Origin: an uncultured Peptostreptococcaceae bacterium
GTDB taxonomy: Bacteria; Bacillota; Clostridia; Peptostreptococcales; Anaerovoracaceae
NCBI GenBank assembly: GCA_905235115.1
Contig: CAJOKT010000022.1
Coordinates: forward strand, 1-32,307
Direction of reading: 5' to 3'
DNA: 32,307 nt
The notes under the pieces are model-generated. The model saw nothing but the letters and a program-made list of their open reading frames with translations, was not told the DNA's origin and ran no database searches. Shown here one piece after another: positions 1 through 7,035 of this stretch. Within the stretch, counting starts at the first letter, position 1. Every line of letters begins with the position of its first letter. The position numbers and the translations under genes were made by a program.

Positions 1-1410
1 GTGACGTTCAAGCTTTTGGCCGATGGAGAAGAGACCGGGAAGACGGTAACTCTTGACGGAACAGCCGACCCGAGACCCACGGAGGGCGGAGCGTATGAGA
101 GCAGCTCATGGGTGGCAATGTTCCGGAACATTCCCAAGTACAAGGCCGTTGACGGCGAGGCTGTGGAGATAGTCTACACAGTGGTGGAGTCCGGCGAGTG
201 GCCGGGATACACCGTAAGCTACGGGGATAACGAAGAGACATTCGCTGTTCCGGGCGGGACCGTCACCAATACTCAGATCACCACTGAGGTGAGCGGCGCC
301 AAGACATGGAACGACGGTGAGTTCTTCGATGACGGAGTGCCCGTAAACGGATACCAGAGGCCTGACAGCATTACGGTGAAGCTTCTCGCCGACGGCACTG
401 AGGTGGATTCAGTGACAGTCACAGAAAGGGACAACTGGGAGTATGAGTTCACAGATCTTCCCAAGTACAGGATCGAAAACGGCGAAGCTGTCGAGATCGT
501 GTACACGGTAGCTGAGGAAACAGTTCCCGGATATGATGCGGCAGTCGAAGGAACCGATGTGGAAAACACTCCTGTGAAGGATGAGGAACTCGCGCCTACC
601 CAGATCACTCTCATAAAGGTCGATGCTCTGACATGGGCTGAGGCTGGAGAGAGACCGGAGGCAGAGACCGGGAACGGTACTGTCACGGGACTTCCCGGAG
701 CAGAGTTCACGCTGACCGATCCTGACGGGATCGAGACAAAGCTCACCACTGATGAGAATGGAACACTGAGCATCGAGTTCACGGTGGACGGAGCATACAC
801 ACTCCGGGAGAGCAAGGCACCTGACGGATACCAGAATCCCGGAACGGTATACACCATCACAGTGGAAAAGGTATTCCAAAGAGTAGAGCTCGTTGACGAT
901 GAGAACGCACCGGGCGGCAAGGTCTGGAGATGGTTCTACCAGCTCGGGGCTGACGTTGATGCGGACTACGATCCCGACACCAACACCATCACAGTCGCGG
1001 ATCCTCCCGAGCTCATCGACATCGAGGGCGAAAAGATCTGGGATGACGGAAACGATGCAGATAAGCTGAGACCGACCAGCATCACAGTTGAGCTTTATGC
1101 AGACGGTGAGAAGATCGATGAGCAGGTGGTGACCAAGGCCAACAACTGGAAGTTCACCTTCAAGGATCTTCCGAAGATGAAGGACGGCGAAGAGATCGTC
1201 TACACCATCAAGGAACTCCCGGTCAAGGATTATACTACCAGGATCGAAGGCTTCACCATCACCAACAGCCACACACCCACACCGCCGCCTGTGAAGACAG
1301 GAGACGAGATGAACCTGGGGCTGTGGATCGGCGTACTTGGTGCTGCATTGGCAGCCATCGTCATCATAGCAGTGGCAAAACTCATCAGGAAAAAGAAACA
1401 GGCAAAATAA
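1..1410 (+). CDS. Cna-B domain surface protein with sortase-type tail (5' end outside window)
   Basis: This is the C-terminal part of an extracellular, wall-anchored adhesin-like protein. The reading frame is open at the first base, so the true start lies upstream. Three Cna-B-type beta-sandwich modules are visible at about residues 1-93, 94-193 and 340-424. They are marked by repeats of K(T/I)W-D/NDG, R-P-x-SITV-x-L-x-ADG, and LPK-GE-x-(V)EIVYT. A SpaA/prealbumin-like module sits at about 200-300, marked by LPGAEFTLTD and TLRESKAPDGY. Such modules usually carry intramolecular isopeptide bonds. The end has a Pro-rich stretch, then PVKTGDE (about 430-436), a hydrophobic helix (about 440-461) and a basic KLIRKKK tail. 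That is the layout of a sortase signal, although the canonical LPxTG is replaced by PVKTG. A terminator follows directly. No sortase gene is in the window. Confidence 0.85.
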   Translation: MTFKLLADGEETGKTVTLDGTADPRPTEGGAYESSSWVAMFRNIPKYKAVDGEAVEIVYTVVESGEWPGYTVSYGDNEETFAVPGGTVTNTQITTEVSGAKTWNDGEFFDDGVPVNGYQRPDSITVKLLADGTEVDSVTVTERDNWEYEFTDLPKYRIENGEAVEIVYTVAEETVPGYDAAVEGTDVENTPVKDEELAPTQITLIKVDALTWAEAGERPEAETGNGTVTGLPGAEFTLTDPDGIETKLTTDENGTLSIEFTVDGAYTLRESKAPDGYQNPGTVYTITVEKVFQRVELVDDENAPGGKVWRWFYQLGADVDADYDPDTNTITVADPPELIDIEGEKIWDDGNDADKLRPTSITVELYADGEKIDEQVVTKANNWKFTFKDLPKMKDGEEIVYTIKELPVKDYTTRIEGFTITNSHTPTPPPVKTGDEMNLGLWIGVLGAALAAIVIIAVAKLIRKKKQAK

Positions 1411-1433
1411 AATAATAAGCTGAATAAACAAGT

Positions 1434-1468
1434 GATCCCCGGAAGGCTGACTTCCGGGGATCTTCCGT
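1434..1468 (+). terminator. Intrinsic terminator after the Cna-B gene
   Basis: A perfect 12-bp stem (GATCCCCGGAAG with CTTCCGGGGATC) encloses the 5-nt loop GCTGA. It is followed by a T-rich but interrupted tail. It starts 24 bases after the stop codon, so it fits as the end of the surface-protein transcript. Confidence 0.75.
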
Positions 1469-1525
1469 GTTTATTGGAAATCAGGGGGAAAAGATGTTTT
1501 GCGCGGGAAAAATACACGAAATCCC

Positions 1526-1554
1526 TTGACATACGCACAAAGGTTAACTATAAT
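1526..1554 (+). promoter_or_regulatory. Consensus sigma-A promoter of the feo region
   Basis: The elements are a perfect TTGACA at 1526-1531, a 17-bp spacer, and a perfect TATAAT at 1549-1554. A full-consensus promoter this strong normally needs a repressor, and a palindromic box covers the -10 element. Confidence 0.85.
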
Positions 1555-1579
1555 TAACTGAGGTTAGATAGAATTAACC
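1542..1579. promoter_or_regulatory. Two tandem operator-like palindromes at the feoA promoter
   Basis: Box 1 (1542-1559) reads GGTTA-N8-TAACT and overlaps the -10 hexamer. Box 2 (1562-1579) reads GGTTA-N8-TAACC. Their starts are 20 bp apart, about two helical turns, so dimers could bind on the same face. The GGTTA/TAACC half-sites are like those of DtxR/IdeR metal repressor sites, but the classical DtxR spacing is shorter. Assignment to an iron-responsive repressor therefore rests mainly on the feo context. Confidence 0.65.
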
Positions 1580-1612
1580 AACGAAGATCCTCTCATGAAA
1601 GGAGGAAATAGT

Positions 1613-1921
1613 ATGGAGAATATATTAAGAATGAGATCGTTTACCGGAGAAGACAGCAAGGAGACTGAGAACAGGGCAGCTGAAGTGAGGACGGTGGAAA
1701 CAGCAGATACGCTGGACCTTCTTGATGCTGTGCCGGGCGTGACTTACACCATAAAGCAACACTAAAGACGAAGACATGAATGCGTTTCTGTTCCGCCTGG
1801 GATGCTACAGCGGTGAACCGATCACCCTGGTGTCCAAGAAGAGGAAGAGCTGCATAGTGGTCATAAAGGACGGAAGGTACAATCTGGACAATCTTCTGGC
1901 AGAGGCCATAATCGTAGAATA
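1613..1921 (+). pseudogene. feoA: FeoA-like protein, apparently frameshifted
   Basis: FeoA is a small SH3-like cytoplasmic partner of the FeoB ferrous-iron transporter. From ATG 1613, behind the strong site GGAGG at 1601-1605, the frame gives 50 residues ending in LDAVPGVTYTIKQH and a stop at 1763-1765. The rest of a FeoA domain continues in the +1 frame from about 1755 to the stop at 1919-1921: NTKDEDMNAFLF, RLGCYSGEPITLV, IKDGRYNLDNLLAEAIIVE. Joining the frames near 1754-1760 gives one ordinary FeoA-like domain. The break may be a real indel, a sequencing error, or a site of reinitiation at ATG 1776, which has only a weak ribosome site. The intact promoter and paired operators suggest a recent event or a sequence error. 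Confidence 0.75.
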
Positions 1922-1932
1922 ACGGAAACTTA

Positions 1933-1958
1933 GGCGCTTCAGGGTGACCTGAGGCGCC
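1933..1958. other. Stem-loop between feoA and feoB
   Basis: An 11-bp stem (GGCGCTTCAGG with CCTGAGGCGCC, one T-G wobble) encloses a GTGA tetraloop. It begins 12 bases after the feoA stop. No T-run follows, so it is not a classical terminator. It could be an RNA-processing or stability element, or a weak attenuator before the feoB operator. Confidence 0.5.
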
Positions 1959-1973
1959 AAAATGATCCCCAAT

Positions 1974-2011
1974 GGTTAGATAATGCTAACCATGATTAGC
2001 ATAATGCAACT
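1974..2011. promoter_or_regulatory. Operator-like palindromes upstream of feoB
   Basis: Box 3 (1974-1991) is GGTTAG-ATAATG-CTAACC; its perfect arms extend to 8 bp at 1972-1993. It has the same GGTTA-N8-TAACC form as the feoA boxes. A degenerate second copy, GATTA-N8-CAACT, lies at 1994-2011, again exactly 20 bp downstream. An overlapping palindrome, ATGCTAA-N6-TTAGCAT, spans 1983-2002. AT-rich -10-like hexamers (GATAAT 1979-1984, CATAAT 2000-2005) lie inside the boxes, but no convincing -35 is visible. Confidence 0.6.
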
Positions 2012-2094
2012 ATAGGAGATCCGCGCCGGATCATCATAGTCAGAAAAGCCGAAAGGCGTTAATATTATTATTTTATATATAAAAGGAGTCATTT

Positions 2095-4107
2095 ATGAGA
2101 ATTGCATTTGCCGGCAACCCCAACAGCGGTAAGACCACAATGTTCAATGCCCTGACAGGTATGAGCGAGAGAGTAGGTAACTGGGCCGGCGTTACCGTAG
2201 GCAAGAAAGAAGGCCCTCTCAAGGAGGAATTCAGAGGTTCCGTGGACGTTACCGCAGTAGACCTTCCGGGAGCATATTCAATGTCCCCATTCACACCTGA
2301 AGAGTCTATCACGTCCGAGTTCGTCCGCGAGGAGCATCCGGACGCCATCGTAAACATAGTGGACGCCACCAACCTTTCCAGGTCGCTGTTTTTCACCACA
2401 CAGCTGCTGGAACTGGGTGTTCCCGTGGTGGTTGCGCTGAACAAGAGCGACATCAATGAGAAGGAAGGGACCAGGATCGACGTTGCTAAGCTCAGCACGA
2501 AGCTGAACTGCCCTGTTATCGAAACTGTCTCCACCGGATCCAGACACGATGACTTAAAGGCAGTCATCGACAAGGCCATCTCCCTTAACGGGGCCAATCA
2601 GAAGGCGCCATATCTTCAGGCAGACATCGACCTTAAGGACAAAGCCGCCGTAGACAGAGAGGACCGCAAAAGATTCGAATTCGTAAACGGCATCGTCAAG
2701 GACGTAGAGGTCCGCGAGGTGCTTTCCAGCGAGACTCAGCAGTCCGACAAAGTGGACAGCGTCCTGACAAACCCCGTAATAGGTATCGTGATATTCGCAG
2801 CAGTAATGTACTGCGTATTCTGGATCTCTCAGGCCTGGGCAGGCCCCGGCATCGCAGACTGGCTGGTAGGCTGGATCGAGACATTCCAGGAATGGGTAGC
2901 CGGACAGCTTGAGAACAGCCCGGCCATCGTATCCGCCCTTATTGCTGACGGTATCGTAGGCGGCGTGGGAGCAGTTGTAGGATTTCTGCCCCTTGTAATG
3001 ATCATGTACTTCCTGCTTGCTCTCCTTGAGGACTGCGGATACATGGCCAGAGTATCAGCCGTAATGGATCCCATCTTCAAGCGAGTGGGTCTGTCGGGCA
3101 AGGCCATCATCCCCATCATCATCGGGACAGGATGCGGCATCCCTGCCATCATGGCCTGCCGTACCATCCGTGACGAGAGGGAGAGACGCGCCTCCGCCAT
3201 GCTGACCACCTTCATCCCCTGCGGAGCTAAGATCCCGGTGATCGCCCTGTTCGCCGGAGCGTTCTTCGCCGGAGCCGGCTGGGTAAGCACGGTTGCATAC
3301 TTCCTGGGTATCGTACTGATCTTCCTGGGAGCCCTTCTGATCAAAACCGTCACAGGATACAAATACAGGAAATCCTTCTTCATCATCGAGCTTCCCAAGT
3401 GGAAAGTCCCCAGCCTGAAGCGTGCGTTCTTCTCCATGATGGAGCGCGCGAAAGCATACATCATAAAGGCTGCCACCATCATCCTGGTCTGCAACTGCGT
3501 AGTCCAGATAATGCAGACCTTCAACTGGCACTTCCAGGAAGTGGAAGAGGGCATGGAAAACACCTCCATCCTTGCGTCCATCGCTTCCCCCTTCGCCCTG
3601 CTTCTCATCCCGCTGGGATTCGGAACATGGCAGCTGGCAGCAGCCGCAGTCACCGGTTTCATCGCCAAGGAGAACGTAGTCGGAACACTTGCAGTCGTAT
3701 ACGGACTCACCAACTTCATCGATGTTGATGAGCTTGAGATGACAGGAGACGGAAACGTGGTAGCCGCCACCATGGGACTCACATCGGTTGCAGCTCTCGC
3801 ATATCTGTTCTTCAACCTTTACACACCGCCCTGCTTCGCAGCTATCGGTGCCATGAACTCAGAGATGAAGTCCAGGTCCTGGCTGTGGGCAGCCATCGGC
3901 CTTCAGATGTCAACAGGATATACCGTAGCATTCCTGGTATATCAGTTCGGAACGCTGATCACAGAGGGACATCTTGGAACAGCATTCGTTCCCGGACTCA
4001 TCGCCATCGTGGTGATAGCTCTTGTAATCGCTGCTATCAGCAAGAAGGTGCGCGCACACTTCGACGAGCAGTACAGACTGCACGAGGATGTGAAGGCTGC
4101 AGCGTAA
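2095..4107 (+). CDS. feoB: Ferrous iron transport protein B
   Basis: FeoB is the membrane protein for Fe(II) uptake, coupling a GTP-binding domain to a transmembrane channel domain. The N-terminal G domain shows G1 GNPNSGKT (7-14), G3 DLPG (56-59), G4 NKSD (116-119) and an STGS G5-like motif (146-149). From about residue 222 a series of hydrophobic helices forms the FeoB core, with the conserved GCGIPAIMACR and FIPCGAKIPV segments. At 670 aa it is a full-length protein for Gram-positive bacteria. Start ATG 2095 is fixed by AAAGGAG at 2082-2088 and by the family's usual start, where the G1 motif follows at once. The operator-like boxes upstream suggest metal repression. The gene for the small FeoB-associated protein follows. 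Confidence 0.96.
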   Translation: MRIAFAGNPNSGKTTMFNALTGMSERVGNWAGVTVGKKEGPLKEEFRGSVDVTAVDLPGAYSMSPFTPEESITSEFVREEHPDAIVNIVDATNLSRSLFFTTQLLELGVPVVVALNKSDINEKEGTRIDVAKLSTKLNCPVIETVSTGSRHDDLKAVIDKAISLNGANQKAPYLQADIDLKDKAAVDREDRKRFEFVNGIVKDVEVREVLSSETQQSDKVDSVLTNPVIGIVIFAAVMYCVFWISQAWAGPGIADWLVGWIETFQEWVAGQLENSPAIVSALIADGIVGGVGAVVGFLPLVMIMYFLLALLEDCGYMARVSAVMDPIFKRVGLSGKAIIPIIIGTGCGIPAIMACRTIRDERERRASAMLTTFIPCGAKIPVIALFAGAFFAGAGWVSTVAYFLGIVLIFLGALLIKTVTGYKYRKSFFIIELPKWKVPSLKRAFFSMMERAKAYIIKAATIILVCNCVVQIMQTFNWHFQEVEEGMENTSILASIASPFALLLIPLGFGTWQLAAAAVTGFIAKENVVGTLAVVYGLTNFIDVDELEMTGDGNVVAATMGLTSVAALAYLFFNLYTPPCFAAIGAMNSEMKSRSWLWAAIGLQMSTGYTVAFLVYQFGTLITEGHLGTAFVPGLIAIVVIALVIAAISKKVRAHFDEQYRLHEDVKAAA

Positions 4108-4151
4108 GGCGCAAAAAATGTTTTGCGGCGTGAGAAGAAACAGAGACTGAC

Positions 4152-4181
4152 TTGTTTAAAATACCCTGTCCTGTGTATAAT
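4152..4181 (+). promoter_or_regulatory. Promoter for the FeoB-associated small protein
   Basis: TTGTTT at 4152-4157, an 18-bp spacer, and a perfect TATAAT at 4176-4181. The downstream ATG is 22 bases beyond the -10, which leaves a very short leader containing GGGAGG. Read-through from feoB is also possible because no terminator is evident between the genes. Confidence 0.6.
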
Positions 4182-4203
4182 ATAACTGTGGGAGGTTGGT
4201 ATA

Positions 4204-4410
4204 ATGAATATTCAGACGATCATCGCGGTGGTCATCCTGGCAGTCGTCCTGTTTCTGGCCATACGCTACATCTATAGAGAAAAAAAGAAGGGCGTCCACT
4301 GCATCGGATGCCCCATGGCAGGAAGCTGCACCAAGGCATATGCCGAGATGGAGCGGGAAATGAAGACCTGCCTTCAGCAAAAGCTGGCAGAACAGAATTC
4401 TGAACAGTAA
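4204..4410 (+). CDS. FeoB-associated Cys-rich membrane protein
   Basis: This is a 68-residue protein with one N-terminal transmembrane helix (about residues 4-23), a basic stretch (RYIYREKKKG), and a short cytoplasmic tail with Cys33, Cys36, Cys42 and Cys56. The CIGCPMAGSC arrangement resembles the FeoB-associated Cys-rich membrane protein family, which sits beside feoB in many Firmicutes. There it is thought to bind or hand over iron, but its biochemical role is not established. Start ATG 4204 has GGGAGG at 4190-4195. It has its own likely promoter and is followed by a strong terminator, so it closes the iron-uptake region. Confidence 0.85.
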   Translation: MNIQTIIAVVILAVVLFLAIRYIYREKKKGVHCIGCPMAGSCTKAYAEMEREMKTCLQQKLAEQNSEQ

Positions 4411-4421
4411 GATAAAAGCGG

Positions 4422-4454
4422 TGCCCCGCCTCCCGGCGGGGCATATTGTTTTTT
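4422..4454 (+). terminator. Intrinsic terminator of the feo region
   Basis: A perfect 9-bp GC-rich stem (TGCCCCGCC with GGCGGGGCA) has a TCCC loop and is followed by TATTG and a six-T run. The T-run overlaps the -35 element of the next gene's promoter. Confidence 0.88.
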
Positions 4455-4473
4455 GCGCACCCCGGGTTATAAT
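4446..4473 (+). promoter_or_regulatory. Promoter of the D-cysteine desulfhydrase-like gene
   Basis: TTGTTT at 4446-4451, a 16-bp spacer, and a perfect TATAAT at 4468-4473. It partly overlaps the T-run of the preceding terminator. Confidence 0.6.
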
Positions 4474-4500
4474 GGGAGCATAAATATCAAGGAGGGCATC

Positions 4501-5523
4501 ATGAGCTTCAATGTGGACAAACTGAGCATATTATACGAGACGCCGGTGGAGTATCTGCCAAGGATAAGCCGGGAGCTTGGAGTGGAATTCTATATGAAGA
4601 GAGACGATCTGACTCCTCTCGGAGCAGGGGGCAACAAGCTGAGGAAGCTGGAGTACCTGGTGAAGGACGCCATGAATAAAGGGGCCACCATGCTGATCAC
4701 CGTGGGCGGAGGCCAGACCAATCACGGCAGGCAGACCGCAGCCATGGCCGCGAAGTATGGCATGAAGTGCGCCATCCTGGCGGTGGACGAGTACCCGGGG
4801 GAGCTCAGCGCCAACATGCTTATTGACAGGCTTTTCGGCTGCGAGCTCTATCTGAAGAAGCCCGACGGCCGCCCTGAATCCGTGCAGCTGAAGGAACTGA
4901 CCGAGTCGGTGATCGCAAGATATGAGGCTTTGGGCGAAAAAGTATATTATATTCCTGTGGGTGGCTCCAATGTTTTGGGCGCTCTGGGGTACTTCGACTG
5001 CGCGGCGGAACTGGACCGCCAGGCCAGGTCCATGGGCCTCGGCGCGGCGCGGGTCATCGACACCGTGGGGTCCACCGGAACATATGCCGGGCTTTACCTG
5101 GGTCTGAAGGACGTGAGATCGGACCTGCACCTGACCGGGATCGCCATCATGCCCTTCGGTGAGAAGAACTTCGCCAGACTGGAAAAGTATATGAACGAGG
5201 TGAAGGACCGGTTCGGCATGGACGCTGAGGTGGATCCGGCGGACTTTGACATAGAAACAGGATATGTGAGAGGCGGATACAACCTTCCGTCCGGGGAAGT
5301 CAGGGAGGCTGTGGAGCTCATGGCGTCCAGAGAGGGGATCCTGTTGGATCCCTGCTACACGGGCAAAGCCTTTGCCGGGGTCATGGACATGATCCGGGAG
5401 GGAAAGATCGCCCGGGGAGAGAAGATCATATTCATCCACACCGGAGGCATGCCGGGGCTTTACACACCTGCCCACAGGGTGGAGTTTGAGAAAGAACTTA
5501 TGGACGGGGTGCACGTGCTGTAG
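4501..5523 (+). CDS. dcyD: D-cysteine desulfhydrase / ACC deaminase-family PLP enzyme
   Basis: A cytoplasmic pyridoxal-phosphate enzyme of the tryptophan-synthase-beta fold (type II). Its closest relatives break D-cysteine to pyruvate, ammonia and sulfide. Visible motifs are YMKRDDLTPLGAGGNKLRKLEY with the likely PLP lysine Lys46, a TNH phosphate-side motif with Asn74, VGSTGTYAG (phosphate-binding loop), and LDPCYTGKA near the C-terminus. At 340 aa the length is normal. Start ATG 4501 is set by AAGGAGGG at 4489-4496. An upstream TTG would begin inside the preceding terminator and is rejected. It is monocistronic. Substrate cannot be fixed from sequence, since ACC deaminase and other D-amino-acid lyases share this fold, but the GGNKLRKLEY/YTGKA pattern favours D-cysteine desulfhydrase. 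Confidence 0.85.
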   Translation: MSFNVDKLSILYETPVEYLPRISRELGVEFYMKRDDLTPLGAGGNKLRKLEYLVKDAMNKGATMLITVGGGQTNHGRQTAAMAAKYGMKCAILAVDEYPGELSANMLIDRLFGCELYLKKPDGRPESVQLKELTESVIARYEALGEKVYYIPVGGSNVLGALGYFDCAAELDRQARSMGLGAARVIDTVGSTGTYAGLYLGLKDVRSDLHLTGIAIMPFGEKNFARLEKYMNEVKDRFGMDAEVDPADFDIETGYVRGGYNLPSGEVREAVELMASREGILLDPCYTGKAFAGVMDMIREGKIARGEKIIFIHTGGMPGLYTPAHRVEFEKELMDGVHVL

Positions 5524-5560
5524 TGGAGTCGCAGGGCCATACGTTTTTTGCATATTTTAG

Positions 5561-5590
5561 TATAAAAAAGGGTGTCCCGGCATGGACACC
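5561..5590 (-). terminator. Intrinsic terminator of pncB (minus strand)
   Basis: On the minus strand a 7-bp stem (GGTGTCC with GGACACC) is followed by a T6 tract. The plus strand shows AAAAAA just before the stem. It lies 20 bases past the pncB stop and separates two convergent genes. Confidence 0.75.
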
Positions 5591-5609
5591 ACAATTGAGT
5601 TTCGGTATT

Positions 5610-6809
5610 TTATTTGTCCTTCTGCCTCTCCAGCCTGAATGCCACGGAATTCTTCAGGTACTCCAGATAGTCGGGATCGTCGCACATGGCCTTGCCCGGT
5701 GAGTCGGAAAGCTTGGCCACGGGACTGCCGTTGACGTACTGGAGCTTGATCACGATATTAAGGGGATCAACACAGGTGTCGTTGGCCACAAAAGTGCCTA
5801 TACCAAAGGAAGTCTTGGCCTTGCCTTCGAAATAGTCTGCGATCTCCTGAGCGTAGTCGAAGGTGAGACCGTCTGAGAAAAGCAGCACCTTGGTCATGGG
5901 ATCCACGCCGTACTTCCTGAAGTGGGCTATCATCTTTTCTCCCCACTCAAAGGGATCTCCGGAGTCGTGGCGGACGCCGGTGTAGTTGTTGACCATGGAG
6001 CGGTCGAAATCCTTCAGGAAAAGATCGGTGGTCAGGGTATCGGAAAGTGCGGTCCCGTTATCTCCCTTATACTCATCGTACCAGTCGCGGAGGGCGTAGT
6101 GGTTGGTGTATGACAGGGGGATCTCGTCGATCCCCTGATACATCTGGACGTATTCGTGTGCGTAGGTCCCGATGGGTGTCAGGTCATACATCTTGGCGAA
6201 GTACACGTTGGAGGTTCCGACCAGATTATCGGTCCTCTCTGCCAGCTCCCTGATGGCATATCCCTCAAACTCTGCGCTGAGCCTTCTGCGGCATCCGAAC
6301 TCGGCAAATTTGAAGGTGTACTTGCCTTCGTTGAAGGCTTCTATCTTGGCTTCAAGCCTCTCCCTGGCGGAAGCCAGCAGCTCATCATAATCATATTTGA
6401 ATCTGAAATATACCTCGTTGATGATCTCGAGGAGGTAGATCTCGAACTGCATGGCAGAGAACATGGGGCCTTTCACGATGACGCTGAGCTCGCCGTTATC
6501 CTTGAGCTCAGTGGTGACGTAGCGTCTGAGGGGGTGCCACAGCCTGAGGAATTCCACGTAGTCATCAGAGATGTAACGGATGCTCCTCAGATATTCCAGC
6601 TCATCCTCTTTCCAGGTCAGGGTGCAGAGACAGTCGATCTGCTCGTTGATCTCCTGAAGCATCTCCGGGGTGAAGACCACGCCCTCGTTCCTGCATTTGA
6701 AGAGGTATTCTCCCACCAGATTGGTGTGCTTGTGGAAGATCACCTGGTTCATGTTGAATTTGTATAGATCTGTATCCAGCAAAGACTGGACGATGGGTTC
6801 CAGTTTCAT
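5610..6809 (-). CDS. pncB: Nicotinate phosphoribosyltransferase
   Basis: Converts nicotinate and PRPP to nicotinate mononucleotide in the Preiss-Handler route of NAD salvage, in the cytoplasm. At 399 aa it matches the E. coli PncB type (about 400). Motifs include LLDTDLYKFNM near the N-terminus, FGCRRRLS, GTSNVYFA, IGTYAHE with His218 (the site of autophosphorylation in characterised enzymes), GVRHDSGDP, FSDGLTF and FGIGT. Start ATG 6809 has AAAGGAGG seven bases upstream on the minus strand. An upstream in-frame ATG would add 35 residues that do not resemble the family. It stands alone, divergent from radA, with its own promoter and terminator. Confidence 0.94.
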   Translation of the reverse strand: MKLEPIVQSLLDTDLYKFNMNQVIFHKHTNLVGEYLFKCRNEGVVFTPEMLQEINEQIDCLCTLTWKEDELEYLRSIRYISDDYVEFLRLWHPLRRYVTTELKDNGELSVIVKGPMFSAMQFEIYLLEIINEVYFRFKYDYDELLASARERLEAKIEAFNEGKYTFKFAEFGCRRRLSAEFEGYAIRELAERTDNLVGTSNVYFAKMYDLTPIGTYAHEYVQMYQGIDEIPLSYTNHYALRDWYDEYKGDNGTALSDTLTTDLFLKDFDRSMVNNYTGVRHDSGDPFEWGEKMIAHFRKYGVDPMTKVLLFSDGLTFDYAQEIADYFEGKAKTSFGIGTFVANDTCVDPLNIVIKLQYVNGSPVAKLSDSPGKAMCDDPDYLEYLKNSVAFRLERQKDK

Positions 6810-6873
6810 TGTATATGCCTCCTTTTTCGGCAAAACTGTGTCGTACGCGGTCCCGGCATGCGGAACAACCCTC

Positions 6874-6901
6874 ATTATACCATAGGACGCGCAAAAAACA
6901 A
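6874..6901 (-). promoter_or_regulatory. Promoter of pncB
   Basis: Minus strand: TTGTTT (6901-6896), a 16-bp spacer, and a perfect TATAAT (6879-6874). It gives a leader of about 60 bases. It is the same TTGTTT-16-TATAAT form as the promoter at 4446-4473. Confidence 0.65.
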
Positions 6902-6944
6902 GGCTTCCGCCCATATCGGTATTTGACGATGTTAATCTTCCCTA

Positions 6945-6973
6945 TTGCCCCGGACCATGGCATGTGATATACT
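6945..6973 (+). promoter_or_regulatory. Promoter of radA
   Basis: TTGCCC at 6945-6950, a 17-bp spacer, and TATACT at 6968-6973 with an extended -10 TG at 6965-6966. It is divergent from the pncB promoter in the same intergenic region. Confidence 0.6.
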
Positions 6974-7035
6974 GCAGACAGAACTTATGTTCTTTTCAGA
7001 GAGCGCGGGGACGCGCGTGTTTTACGGAGTTGATC

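Noticed and set aside
409-1431. Long minus-strand open frame opposite the Cna-B protein
   Set aside because: The plus-strand frame has repeated Cna-B modules and a sorting tail; the antisense frame has none.
4110-4127. Hairpin CGCAAAA-AATG-TTTTGCG after feoB as a terminator
   Set aside because: Only seven pairs, mostly A-T in the upper part, with no T-run after it.
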